NCBI RefSeq assembly: GCF_003955715.1
Contig: NZ_CP034463.1
Location: 6,324,001 to 6,388,000, forward strand
Direction of reading: 5' to 3'
Length of the DNA: 64,000 nt
From: Streptomyces aquilus
Lineage (GTDB): Bacteria; Actinomycetota; Actinomycetes; Streptomycetales; Streptomycetaceae
A model generated the notes under the pieces. It was not told where the DNA came from. It searched no databases and saw nothing but the letters and a program-made list of their open reading frames with translations. Each line of letters starts with the position of its first letter. The stretch's first letter is position 1. A program made the translations under genes and the position numbers. Of the stretch, positions 27,365 to 35,540 are shown one piece after another.

Positions 27365-29680
27365 TCAGACGGTTGCCCCCGTTTCCGGTGCGACCTCCGT
27401 CTCGCAGCGCAGCCTGCGGTCGGCGCCCAGTTCCCGTACCGGGCCGGTGACCGTCAGCCGGGTCGTGTGGCGCACGTCGGCGCTGGAGGCCGCCAACCGC
27501 AGTTCCAGGGCGCCGGGTTCGACGATCCGGCGGCCCTTGCGGTCGGTGAACGCCGAGTGGTCGGCGTGGAAGCGGAACGTCACGCGTCGCGACTCGCCGG
27601 GGGCGAGTTCGAGGCGCTGGTAGCCGATGAGGCGGACGTCCGGGCGGGTCACCGAGGCCACCGGGTCGTGCAGGTACAGCTGGACGACCTCGGCGCCCTC
27701 GCGGTCGCCGGTGTTGCGGACGGCGACGCTCACGTCGTACGAGCCGTCGGTCGTGATCTCCGCCCCGGCGGCGTCCGACTCCCATGCGAACGTCGTGTAC
27801 GAGCGGCCGTGCCCGAAGGGGTACAGCGGGGTCGGGTCCAGGTTGCTGACCTCGCCCGCGAGGCCCAGCGGGGGCTGGAGGTAGGTCCAGGGCTGGCCGC
27901 CCGGCTCCCGCGGGACGCTGACCGGCAGCCGCCCGGAGGGGTTGACGCGGCCCGACAGCACTCCCGCGACTGCCGGGCCGCCCTCCTCTCCCGGGAAGAA
28001 GGCCTGCACGGACGCGGCGAGCCGGCCGTGCCAGCGGCCGAGCGCGTACGGCCTCCCGGTGAGGAGAACGAGGACGACAGGCACCCCGGTGGCGACCAGC
28101 GCGTCCAGCAACTCGGCCTGTACGCCCGGCAGTCGCAGGTCGGTCGCGTCGCAGCCCTCACCCGAGGTGCCCCGGCCGAACAGACCGGCGCGGTCACCGA
28201 GGACGGCCACGCAGACGTCCGCCTCCGCGGTCCGCGCCACCGCCTCCTCGAAGCCGCCGGTGTCGGGGGTGTCGACCCCGCAGCCCTCGGCGAACGTCAC
28301 CTTGGCGTCCGGGAGTTCGGCGCGCAGCGCCTCCAGGACGGTCGGGATCTCGATGCCCATCGGGATGTCGGGGTGGTGGGTGAGGACGTGGGACGGGAAG
28401 GAGTAGCAGCCGAGCATCGCCAGGGCGTCGGCCGCCCGCGGGCCGACCACCGCGATGCGCGTGTCGGGGGAGAGGGGCAGGACGCCGTCCGGGTTGTCCA
28501 GCAGCACCACCGACTCCTCGGCGAGGCGGCGGGCGAGCGCGCGGTTCGCCGTCGAGTCGAGGTCGATGCGGCCGGTGGGCTCGGGGGTCCAGTCCTCGTC
28601 CAGCAGGCCCAGTTCGCACTTCTGGATCAGGACGCGGCGGGCGGCGCGGTCGATGAGCGCCTCCGGGATCTCGCCCGCCCGCACGGCCTCCAGCAGGGGC
28701 TTGCCGTAGCACTTCAGCGTGGGCAGTTCGACGTCGAGGCCCGCCGCGAGGGCCGCGTGGGCCGCCTCCGCCTCGGTGCCGGCGACCCGGTGCTGGCTCT
28801 GCAGGAAGCCGACGCCGAAGTAGTCGGCGACCACCGTGCCGGTGAACTCCCAGCGGTCCCGCAGGAGTTCGGTGAGCAGGCCGGGGTCGGCGGAGGCCGG
28901 GATGCCGTCGGTGTCGGTGTAGGCGGCCATCACCGAGCGCGCCCCGCCCTCGCGCAGCGCCAGCTCGAACGGCGGCAGCGTCACATCGGCGAACTCGCGC
29001 ACGCCCGCCCGGACGGGCGCCAGGTTGCGGGCGCCCGCGGAGGACGCGTACCCGGCGAAGTGCTTGAGCGTGGCGACCACGCCGGCCGACTCCAGGCCCC
29101 GGACATACGCGGCGCCGACCGTGCCGACCAGGTAAGGGTCCTCGCCGATGGTCTCCTCGACCCGTCCCCAGCGCGGGTCGCGGACGACATCCAGGACGGG
29201 GGCCAGGCCCTGGTGGACACCGACCGCGCGCAGGTCGCGGCCGATGTGCCGGGCCATCTCCTCCACCAGCGGCGGGTCGAAGGCGGCGCCCCAGGCGAGC
29301 GGCACCGGATAGGCGGTCGCCTGCCAGGCGGTGAAGCCGGCGAGGCACTCCTCGTGCGCGAGCGCGGGAATGCCGAAGCGGCCCGCCTGAGCGATACGGC
29401 GCTGGGCGCGGGCCAGTGCCTGCGCGCCCAGCGCCGGGTCCACGGGGGCGGTGCCGAAGGGACGGGTGAGCTGGCCCAGGCCGTGGGTGATCAGCTCGTC
29501 CCAGTCGTAGTCGGCGGTCATCTCACGTTGCAGCGGGGCGACGCCGTCCCCGTCGGTGCTGGCGCCCACCCACACGCCGTACAGCTGGGCGGTCTTCTCC
29601 TCCAGGGTCATCCGGGAGAGGAGGTCGTCGACGCGGGCGGCGGCGGTCAGGGCGGGGTCACGCCAAGGCGCGGTGGTCAT
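27365..29680 (-). CDS. Glycoside hydrolase family 3 beta-glycosidase
   Basis: 771 aa, no signal peptide, so cytoplasmic. GH3 N-terminal barrel with LTLEEK-like MTLEEKTAQLYG, the substrate-binding KHFAGY near residue 200 and the nucleophile Asp in VVADYFGVGF (SDW-type motif with Ala and Tyr substitutions). The alpha/beta sandwich and a C-terminal fibronectin III-like domain (VRNTGDREGAEVVQLYL) follow. Probably a beta-xylosidase or beta-glucosidase acting on imported oligosaccharides. ATG 29680 follows CAGGAG. Divergent from a LacI regulator that likely controls it. Confidence 0.92.
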   Translation of the reverse strand: MTTAPWRDPALTAAARVDDLLSRMTLEEKTAQLYGVWVGASTDGDGVAPLQREMTADYDWDELITHGLGQLTRPFGTAPVDPALGAQALARAQRRIAQAGRFGIPALAHEECLAGFTAWQATAYPVPLAWGAAFDPPLVEEMARHIGRDLRAVGVHQGLAPVLDVVRDPRWGRVEETIGEDPYLVGTVGAAYVRGLESAGVVATLKHFAGYASSAGARNLAPVRAGVREFADVTLPPFELALREGGARSVMAAYTDTDGIPASADPGLLTELLRDRWEFTGTVVADYFGVGFLQSQHRVAGTEAEAAHAALAAGLDVELPTLKCYGKPLLEAVRAGEIPEALIDRAARRVLIQKCELGLLDEDWTPEPTGRIDLDSTANRALARRLAEESVVLLDNPDGVLPLSPDTRIAVVGPRAADALAMLGCYSFPSHVLTHHPDIPMGIEIPTVLEALRAELPDAKVTFAEGCGVDTPDTGGFEEAVARTAEADVCVAVLGDRAGLFGRGTSGEGCDATDLRLPGVQAELLDALVATGVPVVLVLLTGRPYALGRWHGRLAASVQAFFPGEEGGPAVAGVLSGRVNPSGRLPVSVPREPGGQPWTYLQPPLGLAGEVSNLDPTPLYPFGHGRSYTTFAWESDAAGAEITTDGSYDVSVAVRNTGDREGAEVVQLYLHDPVASVTRPDVRLIGYQRLELAPGESRRVTFRFHADHSAFTDRKGRRIVEPGALELRLAASSADVRHTTRLTVTGPVRELGADRRLRCETEVAPETGATV

Positions 29681-29723
29681 GAAACTCCTGTCGGGTCGAA
29701 CGACCTCTCACGAAGGGCTCGCA

Positions 29724-29768
29724 CGAACGTCTCTCGCGAATGTTTCGATATGTAATCCGAATGTTTTG
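29724..29768. promoter_or_regulatory. Candidate LacI operators between GH3 and lacI genes
   Basis: CGAATGTTTCG (29737-29747) and CGAATGTTTTG (29758-29768) are near-identical and spaced 21 bp apart, two helical turns, with a weaker CGAACGTCTCTCG at 29724-29736. The palindrome CGAA-N3-TTCG fits a repressor half-site pair. The regulator at 29828 is the natural candidate. Confidence 0.6.
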
Positions 29769-29827
29769 GGAACCTAGGCCGGTGAGAAGGGTTCGTCAAG
29801 AGGTCGTGCAGGGATACGATCGCCGCC

Positions 29828-30880
29828 ATGACACCCCCGGAGCCCGGTGAAACCCGGACAGCAGGACGCTCGACGCAGACCGCGACGCTCGCCGAGATCG
29901 CCCGTGAGGCCGGCGTCTCGGCGCCGACTGTTTCGAAGGTCCTCAACGGACGGGCCGACGTCGCCCCGGCCACCCGCACCCGAGTGGAAGAACTGCTGCG
30001 TGCCCACGGCTATCGCCGACGGCGGGCCGAGGCCAGCCGGTCCCCCCTCATCGACCTGGTCTTCCACGAGCTGGAGAGCGCCTGGGCGATGGAGGTCATC
30101 CGGGGTGTGGAGAACGTGGCGCGGGACGCCGGGCTGAGCGTGGTGCTCAGCGAGAGCGCGGGGCGGCTCACCCCGGGGCGGACCTGGGCCGACCAGGTCG
30201 CCGCCCGCCGGCCGCACGGCGTCATCCTCGTGCTGTCCGGTCTGGACGAGTCGCAGCGCGCCCTGCTGACCAGCCGGTCCATCCCGTTCGTCGTCATGGA
30301 CCCGGCCGGCGACCCGGGCGCCGACGTGCCGTCCATCGGCGCCACCAACTGGCAGGGCGGCCTCGCCGCCACCCGGCACCTGGTCGAGCTCGGCCACACC
30401 CGGATCGGGGCCATCAGCGGCCCGTCCCGGATGATGTGCAGCCGCGCCCGCGTCGACGGCTACCGGGCCGCGCTGGAGACCGCCGGGCTGCCCGTCGACC
30501 CCGCGCTGATCAAGACCGGTGACTTCCACCACGAGGCCGGGTACCGGCTGGGCCTGGACCTGCTGCGCCGCGAGGACCGGCCCACCGCCGTCTTCGCCGG
30601 CAACGACCTCCAGGCGCTCGGGCTGTACGAGGCCGCGCGTGAGCTGGGGCTGCGCATTCCGGAGGACCTGAGCGTCGTCGGGTTCGACGATCTGCCGGTC
30701 GCGCCCTGGGTGGGGCCGCCGCTGACGACCGTACGGCAGCCGCTCACCGAGATGGCCGAGGCGGCGGCGAAGCTGGTGCTCGACCTCGCGCGCGAGGAGG
30801 GGACGCCGGCGGCGACGCGGGTGGAGCTGGCGACGAGCCTGGTGGTGCGCAGCAGTACGGGAGCGCCTCCGGCGGTTTAG
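29828..30880 (+). CDS. LacI-family transcriptional regulator
   Basis: 350 aa. N-terminal helix-turn-helix ATLAEIAREAGVSAPTVSKVLNGRADV with the hinge TRTRVEELLRAHGYRRR, then a periplasmic-binding-type sugar domain (GVILVLSGLDESQ, RPTAVFAGNDLQALG, LSVVGFDDLPVAPWV). Expected to repress the divergent GH3 gene until a sugar ligand binds. ATG 29828. Confidence 0.93.
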   Translation: MTPPEPGETRTAGRSTQTATLAEIAREAGVSAPTVSKVLNGRADVAPATRTRVEELLRAHGYRRRRAEASRSPLIDLVFHELESAWAMEVIRGVENVARDAGLSVVLSESAGRLTPGRTWADQVAARRPHGVILVLSGLDESQRALLTSRSIPFVVMDPAGDPGADVPSIGATNWQGGLAATRHLVELGHTRIGAISGPSRMMCSRARVDGYRAALETAGLPVDPALIKTGDFHHEAGYRLGLDLLRREDRPTAVFAGNDLQALGLYEAARELGLRIPEDLSVVGFDDLPVAPWVGPPLTTVRQPLTEMAEAAAKLVLDLAREEGTPAATRVELATSLVVRSSTGAPPAV

Positions 30881-30957
30881 CGCACGGGAGGCTGGTGCTG
30901 TAGTGGCGCGTGTTTCGTGGCGTCCGATGCTGCCCCGAAGTCAATCGGTTGTTCGAC

Positions 30958-30968
30958 CGAAACTTTCG
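30958..30968. promoter_or_regulatory. Additional CGAA-N3-TTCG palindrome upstream of the LCP gene
   Basis: CGAAACTTTCG; its reverse complement CGAAAGTTTCG differs from the operator at 29737-29747 by one base. It lies about 95 bp before the LCP gene and could extend the LacI regulon or control the regulator's downstream neighbour. Confidence 0.4.
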
Positions 30969-31062
30969 GAGACGGTGGCGCTGGGTTGAGAAAAGTGAGA
31001 TTTTCCGAAGAAAGCCGACCGGGGCAGTGCCCTCGTAATAATTCGGACTTACGTTCCTCTCC

Positions 31063-32103
31063 GTGAATGGAGACGACGAAGGCAGACCAGCGGGCCGGCG
31101 GCGGACACGGATACTCAAAGCCGCCGGCCTCACTCTCGCGGGCGTACTGGTGGCGGGAGCCGCGGCGGGCGGCTGGGCGTACTGGCATCTGAACGGCAAC
31201 ATCAAGAGCGTCGACATCGACCAGGCGCTCGGCGACGACCGCCCGCCGAAGGTCACGGTGACGCCCTCTCCCTCGGCGTCCGAAAGTCCGTTGCCGACCG
31301 AGGCCCTCAACATCCTGGTCCTCGGCTCCGACTCGCGCAGCGGCAAGGAGAACCAGGCACTCGGCGGCGGCGACAGCACCGGCGCCCGCTCCGACACGGC
31401 GATGGTCGTGCACGTCGACGCGGGCCGCACCGAGGCGACGGTCGTCAGCATCCCGCGCGACACCCTCGTGACCCGGCCGTCCTGCCCGCTGAAGGACGGG
31501 GGCTCGACGGCGGTGGCGTACAACGCGATGTTCAACACCGCCTACTCGGTGGGCGGCCCGGTCTGCGCCGTGAAGACCGTCGAGTCGATCACGAACGTCC
31601 GCATGGACCACTACATCGAGATCGACTTCTCCGGCTTCGCGAAACTGGTGAACGCCCTCGGCGGCGTCACGGTCACGACGGACGAGGACATCGACGACTC
31701 CAGCAGCCACCTCACCCTGAAGGCCGGCACCCACCACCTGAACGGCAAGCAGGCCCTCGCACTCGCCCGCACCCGGCACGGCATCGGCGACGGCAGCGAC
31801 CTCGGCCGCATCGGCCTCCAGCAGAAGCTGGTCAGGGCCCTGCTGGAGCAGATCGCCTCGACGAACCTGCTCACCTCGCCCACCAAGCTCTACTCGGTCG
31901 CCGACGCGATCACCGGCAGCCTCACCACCGACACCGGACTCGACTCCCTCTCCGAGCTGATGAGCCTCGGCCAGAGCCTGAAGGGCCTGTCGGCGGACCA
32001 GGTGAAGACGGTGATGATGCCGGTCGTCCAGGCGCCCTCGGACCACAACCGGGTGGTGGCGGAGGAGCCGGCGGCGAGCAAGCTCTGGAAGTCGCTGCGG
32101 TGA
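31063..32103 (+). CDS. LytR-CpsA-Psr (LCP) glycopolymer transferase
   Basis: 346 aa from GTG 31063. A basic cytoplasmic tail and one membrane helix (AAGLTLAGVLVAGAAAGGWAYW) precede a Pro/Ser linker and the LCP domain from about residue 85. That domain contains LVLGSDSRSG, GARSDTAMVVHVD and VSIPRDTLV, with the Arg and Asp residues that bind polyprenyl pyrophosphate. LCP enzymes attach teichoic-type or other polymers to peptidoglycan. Acts at the outer face of the membrane. Confidence 0.93.
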   Translation: MNGDDEGRPAGRRRTRILKAAGLTLAGVLVAGAAAGGWAYWHLNGNIKSVDIDQALGDDRPPKVTVTPSPSASESPLPTEALNILVLGSDSRSGKENQALGGGDSTGARSDTAMVVHVDAGRTEATVVSIPRDTLVTRPSCPLKDGGSTAVAYNAMFNTAYSVGGPVCAVKTVESITNVRMDHYIEIDFSGFAKLVNALGGVTVTTDEDIDDSSSHLTLKAGTHHLNGKQALALARTRHGIGDGSDLGRIGLQQKLVRALLEQIASTNLLTSPTKLYSVADAITGSLTTDTGLDSLSELMSLGQSLKGLSADQVKTVMMPVVQAPSDHNRVVAEEPAASKLWKSLR

Positions 32104-32171
32104 CTACAACCCACCGAGGGGGCGGCGCGTCTTGAGCGGTGACCGTGTCGCCGTGCTGAGAGGCTCGCCCC

Positions 32172-33557
32172 GTGTTCTCCCTTCGTACATACGGCCGTTG
32201 GGCGCTGCCGCTGGCGGCGGGCCTCCTCTCGCTGGGCGCCCTGCCCGCCACCGCCGAGGCCTCGACGCCGGCCCCCGTCCGTGACGACTTCGACGGCGAC
32301 GGCTACCAGGACCTCGCGGTCGGCGCCCCCGGAGGCACGGTGGGCGGACTCCAGGACGCGGGCTACGTCGTCGTCATGTACGGCGGCCCGCACGGCCTGT
32401 CGGCGGACCGGCGGACGGTCGTCAGCCGCGCCACCGCCGGCGTCCCCGGCAGCCCCGCCAAGGGCGAGAGGTTCGGCACCCAGCTGACCAAGGGCGACCT
32501 GGACGGCGACGGCAGGGCGGACCTGGTCGTCGGCCACGTCTCCGCCACCCGCTCGGCCGTGGTGGTGTGGGGAGCGAAGGGCGGCCTCACGGGCGGTACG
32601 GCCCTGCCCGCGTCCTCGACCCAGGCGGGCGACTTCGACGGCGACGGCACACTCGACCTGGCCCTGTTCAAGGGCGGCCGCGCCCAGGGCGACGACCCGC
32701 TCGGCACGACGGCGACGGTGTGGACGGGCCCGCTGACCCGCGCCGGCAAGCCGGCCGGTACGCGGGGACTGGACCCGGCGGGATTGCAGTACGTCGACGT
32801 CTGGGACGGCGCGACCGGCGACGTGAACGCCGACGGCCGCGACGAACTCGCGCTGAAGGTGTACTGCGGCGACGGCAGCTACTGCACCCGCCTCTACACC
32901 GGCTCGCCCACGGGTCTGGCTCCCGCGGCCGGCGGTACGTTCCCGGGCGGGGGCGGCGGCATGGCCTTCGGCGACTTCGACGGCGACGGGTACGGAGACC
33001 TGGCGGTCGGCAACGCGCCGGACTCGTCGGTGACGGTGGCGTCGGGCTCGGCGTCGGGCCTGGCACCGAGCGGGAGTTGGCACCGGTACACCCAGGACAG
33101 CCCCGGCGTGCCGGGAGCGTACGAGGACGTCGACTTCTTCGGCACCTCGGTCTCGGCCGGTGACATCAACGGCGACGGCCGCGACGACCTGGCGGTGGGC
33201 GCGCCGGGCGAGGAGATCGGGTACGACGACGGGGCGGGCATCGTCGACGTCCTCTACGGCACGGAGGCCGGTCTGACCGGGACCGGGTCTCAGGCGTTCA
33301 CACAGAACACGGCCGGGGTGCCGGGGGCGGTGGAACCGGGGGACGGTTTCGGCGGCGCGGTCCGGCTCCTGGACACCAACGGGAACGGCCACGCGGACCT
33401 GGCGGCTTCGGCCGTGGGCGAGAACTCGCGGGCGGGGGCGGTGTGGTCGTTGCGGGGGCGGGCGACGGGGGTGGTGACGGATGCGGGGTTCGTGTTCGGG
33501 GGGCGGTCGGTGGGGGCGCCGTATGCGAAGGCGGCGTTCGGGTTCGAGCTCAACTAG
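32172..33557 (+). CDS. Secreted FG-GAP (integrin-like propeller) repeat protein
   Basis: 461 aa from GTG 32172. Signal peptide LPLAAGLLSLGALPATAEA. At least seven calcium-loop motifs of the form D-x-D/N-G-D/N-G-x-x-D are visible: DFDGDGYQD, DLDGDGRAD, DFDGDGTLD, DVNADGRDE, DFDGDGYGD, DINGDGRDD and DTNGNGHAD. This is the blade pattern of a seven-bladed integrin-alpha-like propeller. Likely an extracellular calcium-dependent binding protein. The stop codon falls in a 10-bp repeat array. Confidence 0.9.
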   Translation: MFSLRTYGRWALPLAAGLLSLGALPATAEASTPAPVRDDFDGDGYQDLAVGAPGGTVGGLQDAGYVVVMYGGPHGLSADRRTVVSRATAGVPGSPAKGERFGTQLTKGDLDGDGRADLVVGHVSATRSAVVVWGAKGGLTGGTALPASSTQAGDFDGDGTLDLALFKGGRAQGDDPLGTTATVWTGPLTRAGKPAGTRGLDPAGLQYVDVWDGATGDVNADGRDELALKVYCGDGSYCTRLYTGSPTGLAPAAGGTFPGGGGGMAFGDFDGDGYGDLAVGNAPDSSVTVASGSASGLAPSGSWHRYTQDSPGVPGAYEDVDFFGTSVSAGDINGDGRDDLAVGAPGEEIGYDDGAGIVDVLYGTEAGLTGTGSQAFTQNTAGVPGAVEPGDGFGGAVRLLDTNGNGHADLAASAVGENSRAGAVWSLRGRATGVVTDAGFVFGGRSVGAPYAKAAFGFELN

Positions 33558-33610
33558 ACCTCACTAGGCCTCGCTAGACCTCACCAGATCTCACTAGACC
33601 TCTCTGACCT
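33551..33610 (+). repeat. 10-bp tandem repeat array after the FG-GAP gene
   Basis: Six degenerate copies of TCACTAGACC at exact 10-bp period (33551, 33561, 33571, 33581, 33591, 33601). The first copy supplies the TAG stop of the FG-GAP gene. Each unit carries CTAG or a near match. Confidence 0.85.
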
Positions 33611-33656
33611 GCGCAAACGACCCCGCAAAAAAATCTTCGGGAAATTTCGGCGAGTG

Positions 33657-33683
33657 TGTCGATCCCGGTGTCTCCCGATCGAC
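33657..33683 (+). promoter_or_regulatory. Candidate ECF42-type promoter
   Basis: TGTCGA (33657-33662), 17-bp spacer, CGAC (33680-33683). To my recollection this matches the bipartite TGTCGA/CGA promoter reported for ECF42 sigma factors in Streptomyces. It lies 55 bp before the DGPF gene and so would make the DGPF-sigma pair self-controlled. Confidence 0.6.
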
Positions 33684-33737
33684 GCATGGTTGAGCGGCCG
33701 GAAAAAGAAGCTCCGGCCCCGACCCAAGGAGCCCCAG

Positions 33738-34094
33738 ATGCCCCGTTTCCTCTCCCTCGTGCAGATCGACGAGTCCAACGCCCCCGCCGAAGGCCCCAGC
33801 CCCGAGCTGATGGAACGCATGGGCGCGCTGATCGAGGAGATCACCAAGGCCGGTGTCATGCTCGACACCGCCGGTCTGACGCCGTCCTCGCAGGGCACCC
33901 GCGTGCACTGGGAGGGCGGGAAGATCTCCGTCACCGACGGGCCCTTCACCGAGGCCAAGGAGGTCGTCGGCGGGTACGCGCTCATGCAGTGCAAGGACAA
34001 GGCCGAGGCGCTGGAGTGGACCAAGCGGTTCCTCCAGGTCCACGAGGAGTACTGGACGGTCACCTGCGAGGTGCGGGAGATCGCGGAGGGCTGA
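33738..34094 (+). CDS. DGPF/YCII-domain protein
   Basis: 118 aa from ATG 33738. Single dimeric alpha/beta barrel domain with the diagnostic VTDGPFTEAKEVVGGYALM segment. Proteins of this family are nearly always encoded beside ECF42 sigma factors, as here. Biochemical role unknown; possibly binding of a small ligand. Confidence 0.9.
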   Translation: MPRFLSLVQIDESNAPAEGPSPELMERMGALIEEITKAGVMLDTAGLTPSSQGTRVHWEGGKISVTDGPFTEAKEVVGGYALMQCKDKAEALEWTKRFLQVHEEYWTVTCEVREIAEG

Positions 34095-34138
34095 GCCCGC
34101 CTTGGCCCGGGGCGTCCACGGGTGTTCGATGGGGGACT

Positions 34139-35410
34139 GTGAGCCCACAGTCCCCCGGCGGCACCGAGATCGACGTACGCCGCGCCATCGAGACCGTCTT
34201 CCGTATCGAGTCCCCGCGCATCGTCGCCGCCGTCACCCGCGTCGTCCGTGACGTCGGCATCGCCGAGGAACTCGCCCAGGACGCCCTCGTCGCCGCCCTG
34301 GAGCAGTGGCAGCGCGACGGTGTCCCCGACAACCCGGGCGCCTGGCTCATGACCACCGCCCGGCGTCGCGCCGTCGATCTGGTCCGGCGCCGGGAGAACT
34401 ACGCCCGCAAGCTCCAGGAGATCGGGCGGGAGATGCCGGAGGCGGCTCCGCCGGAGGAGCCCACCGACCCCGACGACATCGACGACGACCTGCTGCGGCT
34501 CGTCTTCACCACCTGCCACCCGGTGCTCTCCGCCGAGGCCCGCGTCGCCCTCACCCTCCGTCTCCTCGGTGGGCTCACGACAGCCGAGATCGCGCGTGCC
34601 TTCCTCGTCCCGGAGGCGACCGTCGCCCAGCGGATCGTCCGCGCCAAACGCACCCTCGCCACCAAGAACGTCGCCTTCGAGGTGCCGTACGGACCCGAAC
34701 GCGAGGCCCGGCTGACCGACGTCCTCGATGTCATTTACCTCGTCTTCAACGAGGGGTACTCCGCCACCGCCGGTGACGACTGGCTGCGGCCGGGGCTGTG
34801 CGAGGACGCGCTGCGGCTGGCCCGGGTGCTGGCCGGGCTGATGCCCAAGGAGCCCGAAGTGCACGGTCTCGCCGCGTTGTTGGAGTTCCAGGCGTCCCGT
34901 GCCGCCGCCCGTACCGGGCCGGACGGCGAACCCGTCCTCCTCAAGGACCAGAACCGCCGCCGCTGGAACCGCATGCTCATCGCCCGCGGGATCAGGGCCC
35001 TTGAGCGGGCGGGGGCCACGGCCACCGGCGCCCCCGGCCCGTACGTCCTCCAGGCCACCGTCGCCGCCTGCCACGCGCACGCCCACACCTACGAGGAGAC
35101 CGACTGGGCCACCATCGCCACCCTGTACGGCCTGCTCGCCGCCCGCGCCCCGTCGCCGGTCGTCGAACTCAACCGTGCGGTCGCCGTGTCGATGGCCGAG
35201 GGGCCGGAAGCGGCCCTGGGGATCGTCGACGGCCTGGCCCCCCACCTGCCCGACTACCACCTGCTGCCCAGCGTCCGCGGCGACCTGCTGGCCCGTCTCG
35301 GCCGTACGGCGGAGGCGCGGGCGGAGTTCGAGCGGGCGGTGGGGCTGGCGGGGAACGAACGGGAGCGGGAGCTGTTGCGAGAGAAGCTGCGGTCGCTGCT
35401 CGCACGATGA
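34139..35410 (+). CDS. ECF sigma factor, ECF42 group, with long C-terminal extension
   Basis: 423 aa from GTG 34139. Sigma2 domain (RIVRDVGIAEELAQDALVAAL-type segment near residues 35-60, WLMTTARRRAVDLVRRR) and sigma4 domain (LTTAEIARAFLVPEATVAQRIVRAK near 155-185). About 220 further residues follow, with the conserved LDVIYLVFNEGY and AVAVSMAEGPEAAL and a TPR-like C-terminus. This extension defines ECF42 and is needed for activity in studied members. No anti-sigma factor gene is adjacent. Paired with the DGPF gene 44 bp upstream. Confidence 0.92.
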   Translation: MSPQSPGGTEIDVRRAIETVFRIESPRIVAAVTRVVRDVGIAEELAQDALVAALEQWQRDGVPDNPGAWLMTTARRRAVDLVRRRENYARKLQEIGREMPEAAPPEEPTDPDDIDDDLLRLVFTTCHPVLSAEARVALTLRLLGGLTTAEIARAFLVPEATVAQRIVRAKRTLATKNVAFEVPYGPEREARLTDVLDVIYLVFNEGYSATAGDDWLRPGLCEDALRLARVLAGLMPKEPEVHGLAALLEFQASRAAARTGPDGEPVLLKDQNRRRWNRMLIARGIRALERAGATATGAPGPYVLQATVAACHAHAHTYEETDWATIATLYGLLAARAPSPVVELNRAVAVSMAEGPEAALGIVDGLAPHLPDYHLLPSVRGDLLARLGRTAEARAEFERAVGLAGNERERELLREKLRSLLAR

Positions 35411-35540
35411 GCGTCGGATCATCCGCAGAACCCCATTCCCTTCCTGGTCAGGGACGGTTTACAGTGGCGCGGCTGCCGCAGCCGGCGTGACGCCTTCCGC
35501 GGTGCGGCAGCACTCCGACACCCGTGGGGGGTACATACAC

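Noticed and set aside
29681..29827. CebR-type operator (TGGGAGCGCTCCCA)
   Set aside because: The sequence is not present in the gap; CGAA-N3-TTCG sites are found instead.
33551..33610. CRISPR array
   Set aside because: The unit is 10 bp with no spacers and no cas genes; it is a simple tandem repeat.
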